From assembly GCA_904398675.1 (NCBI GenBank), contig CAJFPI010000130.1, positions 1 through 22,710 on the forward strand: a DNA stretch of 22,710 bases, in the 5' to 3' direction. Positions 7,598 through 13,801 of the stretch are shown one piece after another. The notes under the pieces are model-generated. The model searched no databases and had not been told where the DNA came from. It worked only from the letters and a program-made list of their open reading frames with translations. The stretch is from an uncultured Oscillospiraceae bacterium. GTDB taxonomy: Bacteria; Bacillota; Clostridia; Oscillospirales; Oscillospiraceae. A program made the position numbers and the translations under genes. How positions within the stretch are numbered: the stretch's first letter is position 1; each line of letters begins with the position of its first letter.

Positions 7598-7675
7598 CGG
7601 ATACGGCATGGGGCCATGTTCCCTCCGGTGTTGTTCCTGCCTCGAGATCCATTGAAGGGAAAACGGGCATAGCGT

Positions 7676-7707
7676 GAAATGGGCGAACCTTATGGTTCGC
7701 CCATTTC
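7676..7707 (+). terminator. terminator of the SLH-protein gene
   Basis: GAAATGGGCGAACC, loop TTAT and GGTTCGCCCATTTC form a perfect 14-bp hairpin 79 nt after the stop codon. The T-residues are part of the stem, so it may work in both directions. Confidence 0.85.
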
Positions 7708-8021
7708 TTGCGATGGGGATGATGCGGCGGCGGTCCATTCCGCAGTAAACCGCGTTTCCGGTAAAAGCGGGGACTCTCTGGGTGCCTCAGATCCCGGAGT
7801 ATTCATGCGGCGGGATCCTGAAAACGATCCTTGATTGTTATTAATCCCAATGCTGTTAGGGCCAATTTTGCAAGCAGAAATCGGATGCAGGCGGCAGAGC
7901 TTTATCAGGGAATCATTTTATGGTATATACATATTTTAAGAGGTATCAGAGGAGGAGAGCCGGCAGCAACGGGTTGCGGCGGGGCGTCTGATGTGGTATA
8001 ATGCAATTACCTTAGAACTCC
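7708..8021. other. intergenic stretch without a gene
   Basis: I find no protein-coding signal on either strand here. An AT-rich patch (about 7830-7950) stands out against the GC-rich surroundings. The only clear signal is the promoter at 7974-8002. Confidence 0.6.
7974..8002 (+). promoter_or_regulatory. orphan sigma-A promoter driving intergenic element copy 2
   Basis: TTGCGG (7974-7979), a 17-nt spacer and TATAAT (7997-8002) with TGG just before it (extended -10). No plus-strand gene follows: the transcript would run into the repeat copy at 8022 and meet its hairpin about 100 nt later. Confidence 0.6.
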
Positions 8022-8110
8022 CTGTTGACCGCACATTCCAATCAGGTCGCTTGTCCCGCTGAAAATGACAAGAGGGGGTTTAAGGATCAAGCCTTGATCT
8101 CCCTCCTTTT
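8008..8110 (+). ncRNA. candidate small RNA within intergenic element copy 2
   Basis: A ~100-nt transcript is predicted from the promoter at 7974-8002 to a terminator-like hairpin (about 8072-8102, followed by CCTTTT). The hairpin keeps AGGG...TAAGG paired with CCTT...CCCT, with wobbles where copy 1 has Watson-Crick pairs. An internal CTTGTC/GACAAG pairing is also possible. The same frame can be read as a TTG-initiated peptide (TAHSNQVACPAENDKR...), so coding is not excluded, but copy 1 has a stop codon in that frame. No known RNA family is recognised. Confidence 0.3.
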
Positions 8111-8185
8111 GCGCTCGTTTTTCTGGAATGCTGACGGGATTTTGAGAAAAAGGCAGGAAAAACGGTATGGCCTGGATGGGAAAAT
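8022..8185 (+). repeat. intergenic element, copy 2
   Basis: This is the direct-repeat partner of 4471-4635, of almost equal length (164 versus 165 nt). It starts with CTGTTG and ends with GGGAAAAT. It is preceded by its own promoter instead of a gene. From its end to 8336 there is no gene. CACCGGGG/CCCCGGTG (8293-8325) is a possible hairpin terminator for the minus-strand operon that ends at 8337. Confidence 0.75.
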
Positions 8186-8336
8186 ACTTGGACGCTCAAC
8201 ACCCGGAATGGTCATCCTGCATGGGGCAAGGGATCCGCTTTGGAGGAGACGTTATCAGCCGCTCCGGCGCATCCGCCCGGCGGGGAGATTTCCACCGGGG
8301 CTGACGGAAGGGCCTTTCCCCGGTGCGATCCGTATT

Positions 8337-8717
8337 TCAAAACACGTTTTGGATGGACAGCTGCTGGGTTTCCGCCAGGAGGTTCAGCTGCGTGTCCAGC
8401 TGACCGAGGGCGGCATGGAAGTCCGGGACATCCCGGGCGTCGCAGGCGGCAAAGGCGGCGGAGAAGAGCACCTCCGCCTCATCCAGCTCCGCATGCTCCA
8501 TAATGACATGGAGAAAGACCTGCCGGCTGTTCCAGTCCTCATAGCCGCGGCGGATGGCCTCTTCGGCGGCATCCCAATTCTCCTCCTGGGCAAGCTGGTC
8601 AGCCTCCTGCAGAGCGGCGGTCCAGCCCTGGGCATGGGACTGGGCATAGGCGCCGGTCCACAGGCCAAAGGCCAGCATGCCGCTCAGCAGCACGAGGGGG
8701 ATATAGAGCGCCTTCAT
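8337..8717 (-). CDS. DUF4363 family protein
   Basis: The 126-aa protein has an N-terminal hydrophobic segment (about residues 4-24) acting as signal peptide or anchor. An all-helical domain follows, with the features of DUF4363: AALQEADQLAQEENWDAAE, a conserved Trp pair, and 'VFLHVIMEHAELDEAEVLFSAA'. Its ATG overlaps the stop codon of the DUF421 gene by 4 nt (ATGA), so the two are translationally coupled. DUF4363 genes are commonly found directly after DUF421 genes in Clostridia (known). The function is undefined; the topology suggests a domain outside the membrane, or in the space between the forespore membranes if it is a spore protein. Confidence 0.85.
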   Translation of the reverse strand: MKALYIPLVLLSGMLAFGLWTGAYAQSHAQGWTAALQEADQLAQEENWDAAEEAIRRGYEDWNSRQVFLHVIMEHAELDEAEVLFSAAFAACDARDVPDFHAALGQLDTQLNLLAETQQLSIQNVF

Positions 8718-9397
8718 GATGGAGCCTCCTTTGTCACACAGATCACATTGCCCCCCTCATCCACTGTCATTAAGAAAACCTGGTGGGGGGAGGAGAGCTT
8801 GCGCTGCTGGAGCTGCTTGAGGAGCCACTTCTCGTCGTAGCCGCTGTCCTTCAGATTGTGGCGGAGGATGCGGCCGTCGTTGATGAGTAGAAGGGGGAGC
8901 GTCACATTGTCGCTGACCTCCATCTGGAGGTCACTGGGCGTTATAGGGCTGTCCTTGGCATAGGATAGAATGGACAGCTTGCCGCTGGTCTCCAAAACGG
9001 CGTATTTTACCTGGGAGAGCTGGCTGATCCCCTGGCCCCGCAGCTGTTCAAACAGCTCGTCCACGGTCAGGCGGTTTTTCAGCATGGCCCGCTGCATCAG
9101 CTTGCCATTGCGGATGATGATGGTGGGGCGGCCGCAGAGGAGCGAGCGGAACCGGATGGATTTGAGGCTGCAAAAGCTCAGCAGCATGGAGAGGCTGAGC
9201 AGAGTGATGATAGGCAGAAGGCCGTGGACAAGGGGAATGCCGAAGTTCTGCATGGGGACGCTGGCCAGATCCGACAGCAGCAGCGTCAGCACCAGCTCGC
9301 TGGGCTCCAGCTCGCCGATCTGGCGCTTGCCCATCAGCCTGAGTCCCAGCATCAGGACAAAATAGAGAATGACAGTGCGGAAAAAAGCGGTGGTCAT
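8714..9397 (-). CDS. DUF421 (YetF-like) membrane protein
   Basis: ATG at 9397 gives 227 aa; the open frame further upstream has no homology-like sequence. Three N-terminal membrane helices (about residues 5-80) contain the family signature MGKRQIGELEPSELVLTLLLSDL. A soluble C-terminal part follows with GRPTIIIRNGKL and the 'R.L.VDELFEQLRGQGI' block typical of DUF421/YetF/YrbG proteins. An AAAGGA site precedes the start. In Bacillus, DUF421 proteins of the YetF/2Duf type occur in the spore inner membrane and affect spore resistance and germination (known). A sporulation role here is inferred from family, partner gene and a sigma-G-like promoter. Confidence 0.93.
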   Translation of the reverse strand: MTTAFFRTVILYFVLMLGLRLMGKRQIGELEPSELVLTLLLSDLASVPMQNFGIPLVHGLLPIITLLSLSMLLSFCSLKSIRFRSLLCGRPTIIIRNGKLMQRAMLKNRLTVDELFEQLRGQGISQLSQVKYAVLETSGKLSILSYAKDSPITPSDLQMEVSDNVTLPLLLINDGRILRHNLKDSGYDEKWLLKQLQQRKLSSPHQVFLMTVDEGGNVICVTKEAPS

Positions 9398-9418
9398 AGG
9401 GACACATCCTTTCACGGT

Positions 9419-9447
9419 CAGTATGCCCTGGAAGGGAAGGGATATTC
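9419..9447 (-). promoter_or_regulatory. possible sigma-G-type promoter of the DUF421-DUF4363 operon
   Basis: On the minus strand GAATA (9447-9443) and CATACTG (9425-9419) are 17 nt apart, close to the Bacillus sigma-G pattern (GHATR, 18 nt, CATNHTA). The predicted start would fall at the edge of the AAAGGA ribosome site, giving a very short leader, which weakens the case. Confidence 0.3.
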
Positions 9448-9528
9448 CCGGCAGGGGGCAGAATAGAGAAAGACGCCTGGGGTGTCCGGTGTTGCGGAGG
9501 GGCGTTATGTCAGGGCATTGGCGGATCT

Positions 9529-9627
9529 TTGGCCGCTTTTGTGCTGCTGCCCGCCATGGTGATTTTCTGTGCGTACCTGATATATATTGTGGTAAAGGCC
9601 ATGCGGGAGAGGAGAAACGTGATATAG
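9529..9627 (+). CDS. possible small single-pass membrane protein
   Basis: A frame starting at TTG 9529 encodes 32 aa: a hydrophobic stretch (AAFVLLPAMVIFCAYLIYIVV) followed by a basic tail (KAMRERR). This is a convincing membrane helix with positive-inside charge. Start choice is uncertain: GTG 9541 and ATG 9556 are in frame. A better-placed GGAGGGG (9496-9502) serves an ATG at 9508 in another frame, which would need a frameshift to join this helix. It may be a real small protein or a remnant. It lies upstream of the glmS ribozyme on the same strand. Confidence 0.3.
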   Translation: MAAFVLLPAMVIFCAYLIYIVVKAMRERRNVI

Positions 9628-9695
9628 GGGTGTTCTGCACCTTTATATAGAGTCGCAGAAGAGAAAGGAGGACCATGGGCACAGGCCCATCACAC

Positions 9696-9840
9696 AGCGC
9701 CAGCGCCCGCCTGCAACCCAGGCGGGACGACGAGGAGAGGGGAGAATCGAGCATTCGGCGGATGCCCCTCCGCGCCGCTCCGGGCGCGCACCTGTCCTAC
9801 AAAAACGCGGGCGACCGCGCAACAAAGGGGGCAGGGCCGG
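9696..9840 (+). promoter_or_regulatory. glmS glucosamine-6-phosphate-activated ribozyme
   Basis: The leader of glmS carries the conserved core: AGCGCCAG (9696-9703), then a GC stem (CCCGCC/GGCGGG), then ACGACGAGG, ATCGA and TTCGGCGGATG in order. The P4-like CGCGGGCGACCGCG and the closing pairing CCTGTCC/GGGCAGG follow. These match the class in order and spacing. Self-cleavage is expected between A9696 and G9697 when GlcN6P accumulates, destabilising the mRNA. The 3' limit is approximate. An extra hairpin (GGAGTACAAA/TTTGTCCTCC, 9845-9875) lies between the ribozyme and the glmS ribosome site. Confidence 0.93.
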
Positions 9841-9953
9841 AGGCGGAGTACAAATGGACTGCGAGTTTGTCCTCCCGAAAAACAGAAATCCCGCCGCCCG
9901 GGGGCAGTGCGCCCTGACGGGGGTGGGAAACCAAATCAGGAGGATTTTGATTT

Positions 9954-11798
9954 ATGTGCGGAATTGTAGGATATGTTGGCAGCGAGCAGGTGGCGCCGAT
10001 TTTGCTGGACGGGCTGAGCAAGCTGGAGTACCGGGGGTATGACAGCGCCGGCGTGGCGGTCTACTCTCCCCAGCACCACGGCCTTGTGGTGGAGAAGGCC
10101 AAGGGGCGGCTGCAGGTGCTCAGCGATATGCTCCACGGCGGTGCGGATCTGGACGGCACTGTGGGCATCGGGCACACCCGCTGGGCCACCCACGGCGCCC
10201 CCAGTGACGTCAACTCCCATCCCCAGGTCAGCCGCAGCGGCAAGATCGCCGTGGTGCACAACGGCATCATTGAAAACTATGCAGAGCTCAAGCAGTTTTT
10301 GGAGGAGCAGGGCGTTCCCTTCACCTCGGAGACCGATACGGAGGTAGTGGCCCAGCTGATCGCCTATTTTTACGAGTCGGAGCAGGTGGATATCCTGGAT
10401 GCGGTAGGCCGGGTGCTGCGGCGGATCGAGGGGGCCTACGCCCTTGGCATCCTCTGCGCCGACGCGCCGGACCAGCTCATCGCCGTGCGGAAGGACAGCC
10501 CGCTGATTCTGGGATATGGAGACGGGTGCAATTTCCTGGCCAGCGACGTGACCGCCATTATCCGCCACACCCGAGAGGTCTCCTATATGGACGACGGGGA
10601 GGTGGCCGTGCTGACCCGGGAGGGGATCCGGTGCTATAACCACTTGATGCAGCCCATTGAAAAGGAGATCTGCCATGTGGACTGGGAGGTGGACGCGGCG
10701 GAAAAGGGCGGCTATGAGCACTTCATGTTCAAAGAGATCATGGAGCAGCCGGAGGCCCTGCGCCGGTGCATCTTCCCCCGGGTCCGGGATGGCCAGGTCT
10801 ATTTTGAAGACTTCGGCCTCTCTGACGACTATCTCCGGTCCATCAGCAAGATCTATATTGTGGCCTGCGGCTCCTCCTACCATGTGGGGATGGTGGGGAA
10901 ATACCACCTGGAGCGCCTGACCCGCAAGCCTGTAGAGGTGGCTTTGGCGTCTGAGTTCCGGTATATGGATCCCATTGTGGACGAGAGCACGCTGGTGGTG
11001 GTCATCAGCCAGTCCGGCGAGACGCTGGACACCATGGCCGCCCTGCGGGAGGCCAAGCGGTTGGGGGCGAAAATCCTGTCCATTGTCAACGTGGTGGGAA
11101 GCTCCATCGCCCGGGAGTCCGACGTGGTGCTCTACACCTGGGCCGGCCCGGAGATCGCCGTGGCCACCACCAAGGGGTATTCCACCCAGCTGGCAGTGGT
11201 GAATCTGCTGGCCCTTTACCTGGGAAAACTTCTTGGCACCCTCGGGGAACAGGAGTATCACGCCATTTTGGAGGAGATGCTCCGTCTGCCGGAGAAGATG
11301 GACCAGGTGCTCACCCATGTCAACGAGATCCAGTATCTTGCCAGCCAGTATTTTAACCATGACAGCGTATTTTTCATCGGCCGCAACGTGGACTACGCCC
11401 TGGGGCTGGAGGGATCGCTGAAGCTCAAGGAGATCTCCTACATCCACTCGGAGGCCTACGCCTCCGGCGAGCTCAAGCACGGCACCATCAGCCTCATCGA
11501 GGACGGGACGCTGGTGGTGGCCCTGGGGACCTATCACAAGCTCTTTGAGAAGGCCATGAGCAACGTGGTGGAGGTGAAGGCCCGGGGGGCCGACGTGTTG
11601 GCTCTGACCACAGAGGGCCGCCGGGAGGAGATGGCGAAAAACGCCACAGCAGTGCTGACCATTCCGGATGCCCACGATCTGATGCTGCCCAGCCTGGGCG
11701 TGGTGCCGCTGCAGCTGTTTGCCTACTATGTGGCCCTCATGCGCGGCTGCGACATCGATAAGCCGCGGAATCTGGCGAAAAGCGTAACGGTGGAGTAA
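9954..11798 (+). CDS. glmS: glutamine--fructose-6-phosphate aminotransferase (isomerizing)
   Basis: GlmS makes glucosamine-6-phosphate from fructose-6-phosphate and glutamine, the entry to peptidoglycan and amino-sugar synthesis. The 614-aa length is normal. Domains: N-terminal glutaminase with nucleophile Cys2 exposed after Met removal (MCGIVGYVG), GHTRWATHG and HNGIIENYAEL (about 2-220); SIS domain 1 with CGSSYHVG and SQSGETLDT (about 285-430); SIS domain 2 (about 455-605); and the canonical end DKPRNLAKSVTVE. AGGAGG at 9938-9943 precedes ATG 9954 by 10 nt. Expression is controlled by the ribozyme in the leader. Its last 54 bp are repeated twice more downstream. Confidence 0.98.
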   Translation: MCGIVGYVGSEQVAPILLDGLSKLEYRGYDSAGVAVYSPQHHGLVVEKAKGRLQVLSDMLHGGADLDGTVGIGHTRWATHGAPSDVNSHPQVSRSGKIAVVHNGIIENYAELKQFLEEQGVPFTSETDTEVVAQLIAYFYESEQVDILDAVGRVLRRIEGAYALGILCADAPDQLIAVRKDSPLILGYGDGCNFLASDVTAIIRHTREVSYMDDGEVAVLTREGIRCYNHLMQPIEKEICHVDWEVDAAEKGGYEHFMFKEIMEQPEALRRCIFPRVRDGQVYFEDFGLSDDYLRSISKIYIVACGSSYHVGMVGKYHLERLTRKPVEVALASEFRYMDPIVDESTLVVVISQSGETLDTMAALREAKRLGAKILSIVNVVGSSIARESDVVLYTWAGPEIAVATTKGYSTQLAVVNLLALYLGKLLGTLGEQEYHAILEEMLRLPEKMDQVLTHVNEIQYLASQYFNHDSVFFIGRNVDYALGLEGSLKLKEISYIHSEAYASGELKHGTISLIEDGTLVVALGTYHKLFEKAMSNVVEVKARGADVLALTTEGRREEMAKNATAVLTIPDAHDLMLPSLGVVPLQLFAYYVALMRGCDIDKPRNLAKSVTVE

Positions 11799-11824
11799 GG
11801 GCGAATATTCTGCCGGGAAGAGGT

Positions 11825-12009
11825 AGCCGCGCATGCCGCGCCTGGTGGCGCGTCCAAGCATTTCCCGCAGGGAAATCTTGCCGCAGGGCGGATTCACTCC
11901 GCCCGAGGATGTGAAATCCCAAAGGGGTTCCCCGCGGACCCAGGCCCGCAGGGCTGGCTGCGACATCGATAAGCCACGGAATCTGGCGAAAAGCGTAACG
12001 GTGGAGTAA
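11825..12009 (+). repeat. repeat unit 1: hairpin-rich core plus glmS tail copy B
   Basis: The unit starts 26 nt after the glmS stop with AGCCGCGCATGCCGCG and ends with the second glmS tail. Its core holds four successive dyads: CGCGCC/GGCGCG (loop TGGT), ATTTCCC/GGGAAAT, GGGCGGA/TCCGCCC, and an imperfect CCCCGCGGACC/GGCCCGCAGGG. It shows about 94-95% identity to unit 2 by my count (about 10 differences in 185). Confidence 0.9.
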
Positions 12010-12034
12010 AGAAATTACTGTACTGGGCGGACGC

Positions 12035-12218
12035 AGCCGCGCATGCCGCGCCGGATGGCGCGTCCAAGCATTTCCCGCAGGGAAATCTTGCCGCAGGGCG
12101 GATTCACTCCGCCCGAGGATGTGGAATCCTAAAGGGGTCCCCGCGGGCCCAGGCCCGCGGGGCTGGCTGCGACATCGATAAGCCTCGGAATCTGGCGATA
12201 AGCGTAGCGGTGGAGTAA
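12035..12218 (+). repeat. repeat unit 2: hairpin-rich core plus glmS tail copy C
   Basis: The unit starts 25 nt after the TAA of copy B with the same AGCCGCGCATGCC. The four dyads are kept while loops differ (GGAT instead of TGGT in the first). The last dyad is a perfect 11-bp CCCCGCGGGCC/GGCCCGCGGGG. It ends 53 nt before the chosen start of the dipeptidase gene. Confidence 0.9.
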
Positions 12219-12271
12219 AGACAGGGGACGGAGGCCGCTGGGCCCCGTTTGGCGTGATGGAGGAGAGAATC

Positions 12272-13795
12272 ATGCAGGCGACAGTCGGACAGCGGTGGGA
12301 CGCTGCGCGGCGGGCAAAGTGGACGGCTGCTGTGGAGGGGGTGCTGGAGGAGTTTCTGGCCCTGTGCCGTATCCCCCACCAGAGCGGCCACGAGGAGGCC
12401 ATCAGCGCCTACCTTCTGGAGCGCGTCCGGTCCTTCGGTCTGGAGGGACGGCGGGACGAAAACCTCAATGTAATTGTGGATGTTCCGGCGACGGAGGGGC
12501 TGGAGGGACGGCCGGTGGTGGCCCTCCAGGCCCATATGGATATGGTGGTGGCAGTGGACCCGGGGCGGTTCGACCCGGTGCGGGATGCGGTCCACCCGGT
12601 CATCGAGGGGGATATCCTCCACACCGACGGGCGCTCCTCCCTGGGGGCGGATAACGGCATCGGCGTGGCGGCGATTCTGTATGCCCTGCGTGTCCGGCGC
12701 CTGCCCCATGGGCCGCTGCGGGTGATCTTCACCTCCTGCGAGGAGGTGGGCCTTCGGGGGGCGCGGCTGCTCCATCCGGAGGTGCTGCGGGATGTGCGCT
12801 ATCTCATCAACCTGGACGGGTTTCACGCCGACCGGGCGGTGGTGGGCTGTATGAGCGGCAAGCGGGAGACCTTTTTCCATCCCATGTCCACCATGCAGGC
12901 CATGCCGGACTGCGTAGGGGTGGAGGTGGAGATCAACGGCCTCAGAGGCGGCCACTCCGGCGAGGACATCAGCGCCGGGCGCTGCAACGCCATCCGCCTG
13001 ATGGCGGAGCTTTTGACCTGCGTGCGGGACAGCGGCCACCGGGTGGAGATCGCCCACATAGAGGGCGGTACCGGCGCCAATGTGATCCCCCGCAGCTGCA
13101 TGGTGCGCCTGGCGGTGCCGCGGGGAGAGCTGCGGGAGCTGATGCGCCGGTGTGAAGAGGAGTTCTGCTGGGTGACAGCCGCCTACAAGACGGCGGAGCA
13201 TGCGCCGGGATTTCGCTGGGAGGAGGTGGACGCTCCCCGACGAGTCTGGACCGGGCAGCTGACAGACGACGTTCTTGCCTCCGTGCTGGGAGAGAATAAT
13301 GGCGTTTATGCCATGAGCCGGCAGTTTCACAATGTGGTGGGCGCCTCCAGCAACCTGGGGCGGATTTTCTCTGACGAGCAGAAGGTGGAGATCAACAGCA
13401 TGACCCGCTGTGAATCGCCGGAGCTGGAGAGGAAGATCCTCCATCAGCATGCAAGAATGGCCGAGACCCACGGCTTTTCCATGGGGATCGTGGGCTATAA
13501 CGCCTGGCATCAGGAGGCAAAGAATTTCCTGACCCGGGCGGTGGAGGAAACCTATGAGGGGCTGTTCCACCGGCCGATCCAGGTGACGATCGCGCCGGTT
13601 GGGCTGGAGCCGGCCTATTTCCACGAGAAGGCGCCCTGGCTGACCATGATCACCCTGGGCGCTGACATCGAGGACGCCCACTCCACCGCCGAGCGGGTCC
13701 ATATTGGAAGCCTTGAGATCATGTATCAGCTCATTGCCGGCGCTCTGGCGAAGATCGCCCGGCAGGCCGATACAAAAGGAACAAAAGGAGTTTGA
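12272..13795 (+). CDS. pepD: M20 family aminoacyl-histidine (Xaa-His) dipeptidase, PepD-like
   Basis: A metal-dependent cytosolic dipeptidase of the M20C group. ATG 12272 (507 aa) is chosen because GGAGGAG lies 6 nt upstream; earlier in-frame GTG/ATG codons at 12254/12257 overlap this site. Metal and catalytic residues are in place: His88 (QAHMDMV), Asp127 (LGADNGIGVA), Glu157-Glu158 (CEEVGL), the NLDG segment, the lid domain with GGHSGEDI, and His470 (DAHSTAERV). The length fits PepD (about 485-500 aa). The gene is 6 nt from galM, so the two are probably co-transcribed. The tandem glmS-tail array lies directly upstream, and I see no clear promoter after it, so read-through from glmS is possible. 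Confidence 0.93.
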   Translation: MQATVGQRWDAARRAKWTAAVEGVLEEFLALCRIPHQSGHEEAISAYLLERVRSFGLEGRRDENLNVIVDVPATEGLEGRPVVALQAHMDMVVAVDPGRFDPVRDAVHPVIEGDILHTDGRSSLGADNGIGVAAILYALRVRRLPHGPLRVIFTSCEEVGLRGARLLHPEVLRDVRYLINLDGFHADRAVVGCMSGKRETFFHPMSTMQAMPDCVGVEVEINGLRGGHSGEDISAGRCNAIRLMAELLTCVRDSGHRVEIAHIEGGTGANVIPRSCMVRLAVPRGELRELMRRCEEEFCWVTAAYKTAEHAPGFRWEEVDAPRRVWTGQLTDDVLASVLGENNGVYAMSRQFHNVVGASSNLGRIFSDEQKVEINSMTRCESPELERKILHQHARMAETHGFSMGIVGYNAWHQEAKNFLTRAVEETYEGLFHRPIQVTIAPVGLEPAYFHEKAPWLTMITLGADIEDAHSTAERVHIGSLEIMYQLIAGALAKIARQADTKGTKGV

Positions 13796-13801
13796 GAGAA
13801 G

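Larger units (their letters stand above)
11745..12218 (+). repeat. tandem array regenerating the glmS 3' end (three 54-bp tails)
   Basis: The final 54 bp of glmS (11745-11798) recur at 11956-12009 and 12165-12218, spaced 211 and 209 bp, each ending in the in-frame TAA. The second copy still encodes GCDIDKPRNLAKSVTVE, with only a synonymous Pro codon change (CCG to CCA). The third has CCT for Pro plus Lys-to-Ile and Thr-to-Ala changes. Between tails lie a variable 25-26 nt and a conserved ~130-bp hairpin-rich core. There is no ORF or start signal for the extra tails. The origin is unknown; see the findings. Confidence 0.95.

Noticed and set aside
8025..8840. 271-aa plus-strand ORF starting in intergenic element copy 2
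   Set aside because: Most of it is the complement of the DUF4363 and DUF421 genes. The first ~60 codons lie in the repeat, where the other copy has a stop codon in the same frame.
9398..9754. N-terminal extension of the DUF421 protein
   Set aside because: The extra 119 residues look like untranslated sequence, while MTTAFFRTVILYFV at 9397 is a typical DUF421 start with a ribosome site.
9936..11966. 676-aa open frame antisense to glmS
   Set aside because: It is the complement of a certain gene in GC-rich DNA. Its composition (His, Gln, Leu, Gly rich) is that of an antisense shadow and it has no ribosome site.
11745..12218. CRISPR array
   Set aside because: There are only two to three units of about 210 bp whose repeats include a gene end; spacer and repeat sizes do not fit CRISPR and no cas genes are present.
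12254..12271. Earlier GTG/ATG starts for the dipeptidase
   Set aside because: These codons overlap the GGAGGAG site that correctly spaces ATG 12272.
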